This document shows positions 26,478-35,087 of a stretch of 64,000 nt of DNA, one piece after another (position 1 is the first letter of the stretch; each line of letters opens with the position of its first letter). Under the pieces are notes generated by a model. That model worked only from the letters and a program-made list of their open reading frames with translations, made no database searches and had not been told where the DNA came from. Origin of the DNA: Chloroflexota bacterium (GTDB lineage Bacteria; Chloroflexota; UBA11872); the NCBI GenBank assembly GCA_026707285.1, contig JAPOXD010000023.1, positions 186,001 to 250,000 of the forward strand, given 5' to 3'. The position numbers were made by a program, and so were the translations under genes.

Positions 26478-27359
26478 CTGCGCCGGAGCCGGCGGTGGGC
26501 CCAGCACCGGCAGCGACTCGCCCATGGCCCCAACCGTCTCCCGGACCACTTGCGCCCGCGCGTGCAACTCGTTGCTGACCGATTGGTCGACGTAGCGCGT
26601 GTCGCCCGGATACAGCCCGGCGTAGAGCGGCTCCAGGTGCGGGAAGTAGCACCGCAGGTGGTGCATGAACCAGCGCTTGGGCTCTTTGTCCAGGTGCAGC
26701 ATCACCACGCCCACCCGCCGCGCGCCGGCATCCCGCGCCCGCCGCATGACCGCCTCGATTGCGGTGTTGGAGTCCGTCAGCCCCGGCAGCACCGGGGCCA
26801 TGTTCACACCCACGTCGAGATTCAACCGCGCCAGCTCGCCGACCAGCCGAAACCGCTCGTCCGGCGGCGGGGTTCCCGGCTCGATGCGGCGGGAGAGGTT
26901 TGCGTCGGCGATGGGAATGGAAACCGTCACGGAAAGCCCGGCCGCCCGCGCCAGGTCCTGCAAGAGATCACCGTCCCGGCGCAGCAGCGTGGACTTGGTG
27001 ATCAGGCTGACCGGCGAGCGCGCGGCAAGAAACTCCTTCAGGCAGGCGCGCGTGAGCTTCAGGCGCCCCTCGACCGGTTGATAGGGATCGGTCGCCGCGC
27101 CCACCGCCACCGTCTCGCGCTTCCAGCGCGGCGTCCCAAGCTGCGCCCGCAACCGCTCGGCGACGTTGACCTTGGCGAAGACGATGCGCTCGAAGTCCCG
27201 CCCGCCGTCGAGATCGAAGTAGGTGTGCGTCTGCCGCGCGTAGCAATACCAGCAGGCGTGACTGCAGCCGCGATAGGGGTTCAGGCTCCACTTGAACGGC
27301 ATCCCGCGCACGCGATTGAGCGCGGACCGGCACTCAATGGGTCGAACGTCCACCGGCAC
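26460..27359 (-). CDS. Radical SAM protein (SplB-like / Rv2578c family)
   Basis: With the GTG at 27359 the protein has 299 residues. The 4Fe-4S motif CSHACWYC (Cys32, 36 and 39) sits in NPYRGCSHACWYCYAR, followed by AATDPYQPVEGRLKLTRACL and ITKSTLL, the pattern of the Rv2578c/spore-photoproduct-lyase-like group. Its reaction is unknown; relatives are often linked to DNA or tRNA modification only by similarity. A longer frame starts at TTG 27395, but a good promoter (27395-27422) overlaps that codon, so the start must be downstream (27359 or 27353). Confidence 0.85.
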   Translation of the reverse strand: MPVDVRPIECRSALNRVRGMPFKWSLNPYRGCSHACWYCYARQTHTYFDLDGGRDFERIVFAKVNVAERLRAQLGTPRWKRETVAVGAATDPYQPVEGRLKLTRACLKEFLAARSPVSLITKSTLLRRDGDLLQDLARAAGLSVTVSIPIADANLSRRIEPGTPPPDERFRLVGELARLNLDVGVNMAPVLPGLTDSNTAIEAVMRRARDAGARRVGVVMLHLDKEPKRWFMHHLRCYFPHLEPLYAGLYPGDTRYVDQSVSNELHARAQVVRETVGAMGESLPVLGPPPAPAQLALAL

Positions 27360-27394
27360 GGCACGGCTGCCTTTCGCTGCCCTGCCGTCCGCCA

Positions 27395-27422
27395 ACTATA
27401 CCAAACAAAATACGAACGCCAA
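27395..27422 (-). promoter_or_regulatory. Sigma-70-type promoter for the radical SAM gene
   Basis: On the minus strand TTGGCG and TATAGT are separated by 16 bases in a locally AT-rich stretch. It is the clearest -35/-10 pair I noticed. Transcription would begin near 27388, after the TTG at 27395. Confidence 0.65.
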
Positions 27423-27459
27423 AAGCCCAAACATCCCGAGGCAGCGGGTCAGTTTTGTC

Positions 27460-27553
27460 CGTCATTCCGGCGGAGGCCGGAATCCAGTCCGGTTTCGCCT
27501 GCACGGCCGGCGATCGCCGGAACTGGACCCCGGCTTTCGCCGGGGTGACGGAG
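27460..27553. repeat. Composite inverted element with CGTCA ends
   Basis: Starts CGTCATTCCGGC and ends GCCGGGGTGACG, so the ends are inverted copies. Inside are two more hairpins (CCGGCGATCGCCGG and CCCCGGCTTTCGCCGGGG). The layout resembles paired REP/MITE-like elements without any coding capacity. Confidence 0.7.
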
Positions 27554-27760
27554 TGGTAGCCGGGGTGACCAAGCGTGATTCACGGGGTGCCCAGGCTAGG
27601 AGCGGAAAACCCGCTCAATTGCGCCTAAAGCAGCCCAGGAGTCGCGTTAGAGCCCTTGAATTGTGTCGACGGATCACCTTCGCACGGGGGTTTTTTGGCA
27701 CGTTCGGCGTTTAATTTCGACTCCGAAGTAGAACCCCCGCCCGCATCCTTAGAGATCCGA

Positions 27761-27787
27761 CGTTGGGGCGACCCTCGCAGTCGCCCG
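27761..27787. repeat. TGTAGGGGC-family repeat (diverged)
   Basis: CGTTGGGGCGACCCTCGC with the closing arm AGTCGCCCG. Confidence 0.6.
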
Positions 27788-27822
27788 GTCACGACCGCCC
27801 GTGCCAGCCGCGCCGGTCCGGT

Positions 27823-27860
27823 CCCCTCTCCCTTGAGGGAGAGGGCTAGGGTGAGGGGGA
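27823..27860. repeat. CCCTCTCCC...GGGAGAGGG repeat
   Basis: Inverted arms CCCTCTCCCTT / AGGGAGAGGG with a CTAGGGTGAGGG tail; same family as 22827-22861. Confidence 0.7.
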
Positions 27861-27900
27861 CAAGCCAGCTACTCGCCCACCACTTTCGAGTTCGGCAGCT

Positions 27901-27921
27901 GGGCGGCTACGCCGCCCCTAC
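27901..27921 (-). repeat. TGTAGGGGC-family half repeat forming the zwf stop
   Basis: On the minus strand it reads GTAGGGGCGGCGTAGCCGCC; its TAG is the stop codon of zwf. Confidence 0.6.
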
Positions 27922-29483
27922 AACCGCCGCCAGCGGAATCCATCCGACGCCAGCAAATCGTCGGCGGCGTCGGGTCCCCAGGTGCCCGCCTGATAGAAGT
28001 GCAGCGGGTGCCCGTCGTCGAAGCGCCACGCCGACAGCACCGGCATCACCGCGGCCCAGGCCGCCTCTGCCTCGTCGCCCCGGATGAACAGCGTCTGATC
28101 GCCCAGCATCACATCCAGCAGCAGTCGCTCGTAGGCGTCGGGCGATTCCGCGGCGAACCCCTGCCCATAGCCGAAATCCATCCGCACCGGTCGCACGCGC
28201 ACCGACGGTCCCGGCTGTTTGGCCTCGAACGTGATCGAGATGCCCTCGTTCGGCTGGATGCGCATCACCAGGCGGTTCGGCGGCACGCCGTCCGGACTCG
28301 AGTCGCTGAAGAGCCGGTGCGGCACGCTGCGAAACTGGATGGCGATCTCTGTGGCGCGCTTGGTCAGCCGCTTGCCGGTGCGCATGTAGAACGGCACGCC
28401 CTGCCAGCGCCAGCTATCGATGAACCACCGCGCGGCGATATAGGTTTCGGTGAGCGAGTCAGCGGCCACGCCGTCCTCGCTGCGATAGGCCGTCACGTCG
28501 GCGCCGTTCATGCGCCCGCCGCTGTAGGACGCCCGCACCACGTGCTTTCGCACGTCGGCCACGGTCATGCGCCGCAGCGCCCGCAGCACTTTCACCTTCT
28601 CGTCGCGAATCGCGTCCGCGCCAAAGTCCACCGGCGGCTCCATGGCCACCACCGCCAGCAGCTGCATCATGTGGTTCTGCATGATGTCCCGCAGCGCCCC
28701 GGCCTCTTCGTAGTAGCGGCCGCGGCCCTCGACGCCCACTTCCTCCGCCACCGTGATCTGCACATGCGACACGTAGCGGCGATTCCACACCGGCTCGAAG
28801 ATGCTGTTCGCAAAGCGAAACACCAGCACGTTCTGCACCGTCTCTTTGCCCAGGTAGTGGTCGATGCGATAGATCTGGGACTCGTCGAAGACGCTGTTGG
28901 CGATGGCGTGCAGCGCGGCGGCGGACTCGAGATCGCGCCCGAACGGTTTCTCGATCACGATGCGGCAGGTTCCGGGGCACTCGGTCAGCCCGGATGCGCC
29001 CAGACGCCGGATGACCTCGGGAAACAGGCTCGGCTGCGTGGCCAGGTAAAAGATGCGGTTGCCGCCGGTGCCGTGCGCCTCCTCCAGCGCCGGAAGCTCC
29101 GCGGTCAGGCGGTCGAATCCCTCGTCGTCGCTCGAGTCGCCCCGGAGGTAATGCACCCGCTGCGCGAAGTCATCCCAGCTCTCCCGCTCGGGCGCCCCGC
29201 TGCGCGAGTATTTCGAGGCCGCCTCGAGCAATGTCTTGCGATAGGTGACATCGTCCATGGGGCGGCGACCCTGACCCACCACCGCGAACCGATCCGGCAG
29301 CAGGCCGTCCTGCTGCAGGTTGTAGAGCGCCGGAATGAGCTTGCGTCCCGCCAGATCGCCCGATCCGCCGAAAATGATGAGCGCATGGGGATCGCCGGGC
29401 TTCGGCGCATCGTGGCTCCCGCGCGCCGCCTGGCCGTCGGAGGCAACGGCCGTGGCCGGCGTCGCCTCTTGCGCGGCGCTCAC
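27918..29483 (-). CDS. zwf: Glucose-6-phosphate 1-dehydrogenase
   Basis: A 521-residue enzyme that oxidises glucose 6-phosphate to 6-phosphogluconolactone with NADP+. Visible motifs: nucleotide-binding FGGSGDLAGRKL (about 38-49), IEKPFG, and the active-site RIDHYLGKE. The length is normal; the first 30 residues are a disordered extension. It is the last gene of a five-gene sugar-phosphate operon and its start overlaps the pgi stop by ATGA, so the two are translationally coupled. The TAG stop is contributed by a TGTAGGGGC-family repeat, hinting that the original end was displaced. Confidence 0.96.
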   Translation of the reverse strand: MSAAQEATPATAVASDGQAARGSHDAPKPGDPHALIIFGGSGDLAGRKLIPALYNLQQDGLLPDRFAVVGQGRRPMDDVTYRKTLLEAASKYSRSGAPERESWDDFAQRVHYLRGDSSDDEGFDRLTAELPALEEAHGTGGNRIFYLATQPSLFPEVIRRLGASGLTECPGTCRIVIEKPFGRDLESAAALHAIANSVFDESQIYRIDHYLGKETVQNVLVFRFANSIFEPVWNRRYVSHVQITVAEEVGVEGRGRYYEEAGALRDIMQNHMMQLLAVVAMEPPVDFGADAIRDEKVKVLRALRRMTVADVRKHVVRASYSGGRMNGADVTAYRSEDGVAADSLTETYIAARWFIDSWRWQGVPFYMRTGKRLTKRATEIAIQFRSVPHRLFSDSSPDGVPPNRLVMRIQPNEGISITFEAKQPGPSVRVRPVRMDFGYGQGFAAESPDAYERLLLDVMLGDQTLFIRGDEAEAAWAAVMPVLSAWRFDDGHPLHFYQAGTWGPDAADDLLASDGFRWRRL

Positions 29484-31159
29484 GACAGCGTCTCCACGAT
29501 GGCGGCAAGCTCGTCGAGCGCCGCCGCCGGTTCGCTCGCCCCCAGCCGCAGCACGCGGCGCTCCTTGTCGCGCAGCGACCGCAAGTCGCCCTCGGCCTGC
29601 GCGTCGATCAACGTGGCAAAGCCGTAGGCCTCGCCGGGAATCGGCACGTCCTCGCGGTGATCGCTGATGATCTGCATGAAGACACCCCTATTCGGTCCAC
29701 CCTTGTGTAGCTGCCCGGTGGAGTGGAGAAACCGCGGACCAAAACCCAAGGTCGTGGCCAGCCTGGTGCGGTCGCGAATCGACGTCTGAATTCGTTGCAG
29801 CCGGGCCTCGTGCGCCGGCGTGCGGTCGAGGTAGGCGTGAATCGATACGTAGTCGCCCGGCGCCGTGGCATCGAGAAACGCCGTCACCGCCTGCGCCGCA
29901 GTCATTCCCGACGCGCCCGAAACCCGCAGGGCTTCGCCGGACTCCGAGGCAGCCTGGTCGGACAGAGGCGACGCGCCGCCCATCACGCCCTCCAGCACCC
30001 GCGCCGTATTGGCCTTGCTCTCCTCGACGTTCGGCTGGACGAACGGATTTATGCCAAGCATCCACCCGGCAACGGCCGTGGCTAGCTCCCAGCGGAGAAA
30101 CTCGGCGCCCAGGTCGTGGACGTCACTCATCGTGAGCCGGATCACCGGATGGCCGGCTTCGGCCAACGCATCCAAGCCGTCCAGCGCCTCGTCGCCGACG
30201 GACATTCCCACGAACACGCGGTCATCGCCATAGACCGACGGGTCGCCGAGCGCCTCGCCGTCGACCGGCAATATGCCGCGTCCCTGTTTACCGGTGCTCT
30301 CGGCAACGAGCTGCTCGATCCACGCTCCCAAGGGCGCTGTCGTCGGCGACAGCACGAGCGTCAGCTTGTCCCGACCGCGCTCTTCGAGATCGCCAAGCGC
30401 CAGACCCATACGAAGTGCAAAGTTCTTCGCCATATCTGTCTCTTGCAGCGCCGCCTGCCCGAACTCGACGGCGCGGGTCAGCAATGTCGCGATGTCCAGA
30501 CCAATCAATGCCGCCGGCACGAGTCCGAAGTACGACAGCGCCGAGTAGCGCCCGCCGATCCGGGGATCATTCAGGAAGGTGCGGGCGAACCCGTCGTCCG
30601 ACGCGCGCCGAGCCAGCGAGGTTCCGGGATCGGTGATCGCCACGAAGTGAGATCCGGCATCGGGAATCCCACGTTCCTTATACCGCGCCCGAAACGTCGC
30701 GTAGAGCGTCGCCGTCTCCAGGGTGCCGCCGGACTTGCTCGCCACGATGAACAACGTGCGTGCGAGATCGATGGCATCGCTCACGCGCCGCACGGTCGCC
30801 GGGTCGGTGGAATCGAGCACCGTCAAGCGAGGCCGGCCGGCGGCCGCCGGCAGCATCGCCGCCATCACTTCCGGCGCCAGGCTGCTCCCGCCCATGCCCA
30901 GCAACACCACGTCGTCGATGTCGGCGGAGGCCCTTGCCGCCCATTCCGAAATGGCGTCGGCCTCCGGCTCCAGCCGTTCCGCAATGCGAATCCAGCCCAG
31001 CAGATTTGCGATCTCGGCTCGCTGTCCGGCGTCGTCCGACCAGAGCGACGCGTCCTCATCTGACACCCGCGCCACCAGCCGTTCCGCGCCAGCCCGAGCC
31101 TCGGCATCGGAGATGTCCAGGGTCGTGGCGCGCATCGCCAGCCGCGGCGTGGAGGGCAT
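29480..31159 (-). CDS. pgi: Glucose-6-phosphate isomerase (long SIS-domain type)
   Basis: A 559-residue isomerase with the double SIS fold. GMGGSSLAPE and SKSGGTLET are the first sugar-phosphate contacts, and LHKGGPNRGVF near the C-terminus resembles the catalytic region of the isomerase half of fused transaldolase-isomerase proteins. It interconverts glucose 6-phosphate and fructose 6-phosphate. It begins 2 bases after the tal stop, so the gene order tal-pgi mirrors the fused Tal-Pgi proteins of other bacteria but with two separate chains. Its end overlaps zwf. Confidence 0.9.
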   Translation of the reverse strand: MPSTPRLAMRATTLDISDAEARAGAERLVARVSDEDASLWSDDAGQRAEIANLLGWIRIAERLEPEADAISEWAARASADIDDVVLLGMGGSSLAPEVMAAMLPAAAGRPRLTVLDSTDPATVRRVSDAIDLARTLFIVASKSGGTLETATLYATFRARYKERGIPDAGSHFVAITDPGTSLARRASDDGFARTFLNDPRIGGRYSALSYFGLVPAALIGLDIATLLTRAVEFGQAALQETDMAKNFALRMGLALGDLEERGRDKLTLVLSPTTAPLGAWIEQLVAESTGKQGRGILPVDGEALGDPSVYGDDRVFVGMSVGDEALDGLDALAEAGHPVIRLTMSDVHDLGAEFLRWELATAVAGWMLGINPFVQPNVEESKANTARVLEGVMGGASPLSDQAASESGEALRVSGASGMTAAQAVTAFLDATAPGDYVSIHAYLDRTPAHEARLQRIQTSIRDRTRLATTLGFGPRFLHSTGQLHKGGPNRGVFMQIISDHREDVPIPGEAYGFATLIDAQAEGDLRSLRDKERRVLRLGASEPAAALDELAAIVETLS

Positions 31160-31161
31160 GA

Positions 31162-32289
31162 TCAGGCGCGCAGCGCGGCTGCCTTCGCGTCCAGATCGGC
31201 CAAGAGCTCGTCGTAGGAGTCCACGAACTTTTGGACGCCCTCGTCCTCAAGTTGGTCCATCACCGCGTCCAGGTCGATGCCCAGCCGCTGGAGCCGTTCG
31301 AGCACCTCGTCCCAGAAGTCCATGTCGGCGCGAACCGTCTCCTGCACCTCGCCCGTGTCGCGGAACGCCGTCATGGTGTTCTCGGGCATCGTGTTGACGG
31401 TGTCCGGACCGATTAGCTCGTCCACGTATCGCGTGGGCGGATAGGCCGGGTTCTTCGTGCTGGTGCTGGCCCAGAGTGGTCGCTGCCGGCGCGCCCCACG
31501 GGCCGCCAGTCGCTGGAATCGCTCGCCGCCGAAGACCTCCTCGAAAATCCGATAGCAGGCCTTGGAGTTCGCAATGGCCGCCTGCCCCAGCAGGTCGCGG
31601 GCTTCGGTGGCCGCGTCGGGACGGCTGGCCGCCAGCGCCTCCAGTTGGTCGTCCACGGCCGTATCGATGCGGCTGACGAATGTGCTCGCCACCGACGCCA
31701 CCGCATCGAGCGATTCGCCACGCGCGGCGCGCGCTTCCAGCGCATTCAGATACGACTCCGCAACCGCGCGATAGACCTCCTGCGCGAAGATCAGCGTGAT
31801 GTTGACGTTGATCCCCTCGCCCAGCAGCGTCTCGATGGCCGGCAGCCCCTCGCGCGTGGCCGGCACCTTGATCATCAGGTTGCGGTAGTCCACGCGATCC
31901 GCCAGCCGTCGCGCGGCCGCCACCGTCCCGTCCGTGTCCCGCGCCAGGTGCGGCGAGACTTCGAGGCTCACGAATCCGTCCCGGCCCTGCGTCGATTCAT
32001 AGACCCGCAGCAGGATGTCGCAGGCGGCCCGGATGTCCGCGATCGCCAGCGTCTCGAAGGTCTCCTCGGCGTCCTGGCCGCCGGCGAAGAGCGACGCGAT
32101 TTCGTCGTCGTAGGTATCGCTGCCGGATATGGCCCCGTGAAAGATCGTCGGATTCGACGTGATGCCGCGCAGGCCGTCGGTCGCAATCAACTCTTCGAGC
32201 TGACCGGACCGGATCAGATCGCGGCTCAGGTAGTCCAGCCAGACGCTCTGGCCCTGGTCGACGAGCTCCTGCAGCGGGTTACGCATCAT
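31162..32289 (-). CDS. tal: Transaldolase
   Basis: A 375-residue class I aldolase transferring a dihydroxyacetone unit between sugar phosphates. ITSNPTIF lies near the N-terminus, and the Schiff-base Lys is in MIKVPATREG (about residue 140). The length fits the TalB-like long branch paired with pgi. Three possible starts are adjacent (TTG 32292, ATG 32289, ATG 32286); AAGGAG lies 9 bases before ATG 32289. Member of the FGGY-rpiB-tal-pgi-zwf operon, 123 bases after rpiB. Confidence 0.93.
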   Translation of the reverse strand: MMRNPLQELVDQGQSVWLDYLSRDLIRSGQLEELIATDGLRGITSNPTIFHGAISGSDTYDDEIASLFAGGQDAEETFETLAIADIRAACDILLRVYESTQGRDGFVSLEVSPHLARDTDGTVAAARRLADRVDYRNLMIKVPATREGLPAIETLLGEGINVNITLIFAQEVYRAVAESYLNALEARAARGESLDAVASVASTFVSRIDTAVDDQLEALAASRPDAATEARDLLGQAAIANSKACYRIFEEVFGGERFQRLAARGARRQRPLWASTSTKNPAYPPTRYVDELIGPDTVNTMPENTMTAFRDTGEVQETVRADMDFWDEVLERLQRLGIDLDAVMDQLEDEGVQKFVDSYDELLADLDAKAAALRA

Positions 32290-32415
32290 CAACTGCGACT
32301 CCTTTGTCCTCTCACGCCCCAGGGGAAGTCGAGGCCGGACGATTCCCTGCGAACGGGACCACCTGGTTCCGCATTCAGCGTAGCAGCGGCCATTGGCGAG
32401 GCTGTGTAGGTCGGG

Positions 32416-32877
32416 CTACGGCGACAGCCGCTCGCCGCGCTCGAGCGCCTGCACCTTATGCAGCCGGCGCACGTAGCGTTCCTCCGAGTCGGCGAACTCG
32501 GCGCCGAGAAACGACGTCACGATTTCGGCGATCAGCGACATGCCCACGATCGACGAGCCCAGGCAGAGCAGGTTCATGTCGTCGTGCTCGACGCCCTGGT
32601 GCGCCGAATAGGTGTCGTGGCACGTCGCCGCCCGCACGCCGGCGATCTTGTTGGCCGCCACGCAGGCGCCCACGCCGCTGCCGCAGACCACGACGCCGCG
32701 GTCGGCCTCGCCGTCCACGATGGCCTGTCCCACGGCTGCCGCGTAGTCGGGATAGTCGACCGACGCGTCAGAGTCCGTGCCGAGGTCCAGCACCTCGTGG
32801 CCGGCGTCAACGAGCAGCGCGATCAACTCGTCCTTGACCGCGAATCCACGGTGGTCGACCCCGACGGCAACGCGCAT
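32416..32877 (-). CDS. rpiB: Ribose-5-phosphate isomerase B
   Basis: A 153-residue RpiB/LacAB-fold isomerase linking ribose 5-phosphate and ribulose 5-phosphate. VGVDHRGF at the N-terminus and the active-site Cys in VVCGSGVGACVAANK are clear, as is the HDTYSAHQG loop. The ATG at 32877 is chosen (TGGAGA upstream) over GTG 32895. It lies 72 bases after the FGGY kinase gene in the same direction. Some members of the family isomerise other sugars such as allose 6-phosphate, but the context supports the pentose phosphate role. Confidence 0.92.
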   Translation of the reverse strand: MRVAVGVDHRGFAVKDELIALLVDAGHEVLDLGTDSDASVDYPDYAAAVGQAIVDGEADRGVVVCGSGVGACVAANKIAGVRAATCHDTYSAHQGVEHDDMNLLCLGSSIVGMSLIAEIVTSFLGAEFADSEERYVRRLHKVQALERGERLSP

Positions 32878-32949
32878 GCGTGTCTCCAGTCGCACCGGCG
32901 TTGTCGCCGGTCTCGGAACCGCCTCTAAGGATACGCAAGCAACGCGGCG

Positions 32950-34467
32950 CTAGGCGTCCGCCAGATCCCCCGCGCTCGCCATCCGCCGATAGAGCCGTTC
33001 CTGCCGCTCCATCGCTGCGCGGTAGACCGCCCCCCGTTCGGCGCTGGGTGTGAGCGTCTCGCCGCCAAGCTGATCCACCGCGGCCCACGACTCGATGGCG
33101 CCAATCTGAGCCAGCGCCCACAGCGCCGCGCCGCGGCTGGTGGCTTCTATCGCCGCCGACCGCGTCGCGGGCCGGCCAAACGCGTCGGCCACCATCTGCG
33201 CCCACACCCTGGACCGTCGGAATCCCCCGCCCGACAGCGTGACCGAGTGCGACGGCGGCAGCTCGTCGGACAGCAGGTCGTAGATCCGCGTGAGGCGATA
33301 GGTCACGGCCTCCATGCCCGCCAGCAGCAGCTCCTCCGCCCGTGAATTTCGTCGCAGGCCGTGGATCGTCGCCCGCGCCTGGTCGTCCCAGCCCGGACTG
33401 CGCTCGCCGCTGAGAAACGGCAGCAGCGTGATGCCGTGGTCGTCGGGCGGCAGGTCCTCCACCAGCCCGTCCCAGCCCTTGGCGGGACCCAATTCGGTCA
33501 ATTCGGCCACCCAGCGCACCATGTTGCCGCCGTCGGTCAGCGCGCCGCCCAAGAGCGATCGGTCAGGTGACATGCGGTATTCCCAGAGGCCCTGCGGGAC
33601 TGCCGTGACCGGTCCCGGCACGACGGCCCGCACCGCCGCGCTGGTGCCCAGGTTCACGACCACCGCCGCCTTGTCGGTTTCCGCGGTTCCCACGTTGCTC
33701 GCCACGCCGTCGCCCACGGCCGGAAACCACGCCGCCTCGGCAAGCGCCGGCCACCGCTCTGCCCAGGCAGGCGCAAGCCCGCGCACGGGAGCGTTCTCCA
33801 TGTCGATCCGTCCAAGCGCGTCGGCCTCGATTTCCAGGGCGCCCAGGGTCGTCAGGTCCCAGTCCATCGTTCGCCGGTCGAGCAAACCGCTCCAGGCGGC
33901 CGCCGATACCCCAAGACCGCACGGCCGGCCGAAGAGCCGTCCGTAGAGGAATTCACCGAAGGAGACCCAGCGATTGACGCTCGCCAACAGCTCCGGCTGC
34001 GTGCGGGCGAGCCAGCGGAATCGCGGCGCCAGATAGCTGGCGTGCAGCGGACAGCCGGTGCGGTCGTAGAGCGCCGCCGCGTTCCACTCCTGGCGCAAGG
34101 CGGCGGCGTCGGCGGCGCTGCGCACGTCGGCGTAGGTATAGACCGGCGTGAGCGCCGCGCCCGCCGCATCCACGCCCACAATGCTCGACGCGAACACGCT
34201 GCACCCGACCGCCTCGACATCGCCGGTTCGCGCGTCGGCCCGCGCCAGAGTCTCGTCAATGGATTCAATCACGCGGTCGCTCAACGCCTCGGCGTCGGCG
34301 GTGACGCCGCCGTCCGTGGTCGAAAGGAACCGGTGTTCGACCTTCGCGGCCGTCTTGCGGACCCGGCGGCCGCGGGCGTCATAGAGCGCCGCGCGCGCCG
34401 ACGAACTGCCGATGTCCAAGCTGAGCGCGAGCGGGGAGGCGGCGTCTGCCAGCTTGACCCGGCTCAT
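32950..34467 (-). CDS. FGGY-family carbohydrate kinase (gluconokinase-like)
   Basis: A 505-residue sugar kinase. The ATP-site opening SLDIGSSSARAALYD is at the N-terminus; NLGTSAAVRAV and SGGGFRRSRVWAQMVADAFG are in the C-terminal domain, as in the gluconate/xylulose branch. It heads the operon leading to zwf. If it phosphorylates gluconate it would feed 6-phosphogluconate into the same pathway, but no 6-phosphogluconate dehydrogenase gene is in this cluster. Xylulose or ribulose are alternative substrates. ATG 34467 is preferred over TTG 34476. Confidence 0.85.
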   Translation of the reverse strand: MSRVKLADAASPLALSLDIGSSSARAALYDARGRRVRKTAAKVEHRFLSTTDGGVTADAEALSDRVIESIDETLARADARTGDVEAVGCSVFASSIVGVDAAGAALTPVYTYADVRSAADAAALRQEWNAAALYDRTGCPLHASYLAPRFRWLARTQPELLASVNRWVSFGEFLYGRLFGRPCGLGVSAAAWSGLLDRRTMDWDLTTLGALEIEADALGRIDMENAPVRGLAPAWAERWPALAEAAWFPAVGDGVASNVGTAETDKAAVVVNLGTSAAVRAVVPGPVTAVPQGLWEYRMSPDRSLLGGALTDGGNMVRWVAELTELGPAKGWDGLVEDLPPDDHGITLLPFLSGERSPGWDDQARATIHGLRRNSRAEELLLAGMEAVTYRLTRIYDLLSDELPPSHSVTLSGGGFRRSRVWAQMVADAFGRPATRSAAIEATSRGAALWALAQIGAIESWAAVDQLGGETLTPSAERGAVYRAAMERQERLYRRMASAGDLADA

Positions 34468-34579
34468 GCTCGGCAAGCGTGACGCGTCATCGCTTCGCCC
34501 CTCCCTAACCGTCGAACCTCAACCGCCGGACAACCGACATCGCCGCCACTCGTCTTGTTATGTCAATCCGCTGCAGTCG

Positions 34580-34993
34580 CTACGAGGCGTCAGGTTCCTT
34601 TGGCGGCTCCTTCTCGTCCTTCGCCGCCTCCGGGCGCAGGCGCTCGCCGACGTCCTCGATCACCGACTCGACCTTCCGGCGCAGCTCTTTGGCCTCGGGA
34701 CGCTGCATCGCGGCATCCACCGCCCCGCGAGCCTTCTCGCCGATCTGCTGGACGTCCTCCCGCACCCGCTGCACGTCCTCCCGCGCCAGCGTCTCCTCGA
34801 CCTGGCTGCGAGCCTTGGCGCCGAGCGCCTTCGCGTCCTCGCGCAGGCGCTGCGCCTGATCGCTCGCCAGCGCCTCATCCACCGCCGCGCGCGCCTCGCC
34901 GATCCGATGCTGCACGCGCTCACTCTTCAGCTCGGCCTCGGCCTGGCGCGCGAGCTCCCGCGCCTTCTTCTGCCACGACTGCTTGTCGGTCAA
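34580..34993 (-). CDS. Small charged coiled-coil protein, unknown
   Basis: A 137-residue protein rich in Glu, Arg, Lys, Ala and Gln, with no hydrophobic segment. Repeating patterns such as QRLREDAKALGAKARSQVEE and VQRVREDVQQIGEKARGAVD predict one long amphipathic or coiled-coil helix, then a disordered KEPPKEPD tail. It resembles LEA-like or apolipoprotein-like stress proteins in composition only. Distantly similar in style to the Ala-rich protein at 16892. Stands between the sugar-phosphate operon and a divergent oxidoreductase. Confidence 0.6.
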   Translation of the reverse strand: MTDKQSWQKKARELARQAEAELKSERVQHRIGEARAAVDEALASDQAQRLREDAKALGAKARSQVEETLAREDVQRVREDVQQIGEKARGAVDAAMQRPEAKELRRKVESVIEDVGERLRPEAAKDEKEPPKEPDAS

Positions 34994-35087
34994 ATCTCAG
35001 ACCCCCAATGTCCAAAGTTCCTCTAGGGCAAGCCTACTCCTACGGTGCATGGTACGGTCCGATACCCGCGCGCATCTGTGATGTTGC

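Larger units (their letters stand above)
27423..27917. other. Gene-free stretch packed with repeats
   Basis: About 500 bases between the divergent-side start of the radical SAM gene and the end of zwf. It holds an inverted GTCATTCCGGC element (27460-27553), a TGTAGGGGC-family copy (27761-27787), a CCCTCTCCC repeat (27823-27860) and a reversed TGTAGGGGC copy at 27901. The middle part (27560-27750) includes a GGGGGTTTTTT run; no convincing gene or RNA is seen. Confidence 0.6.
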
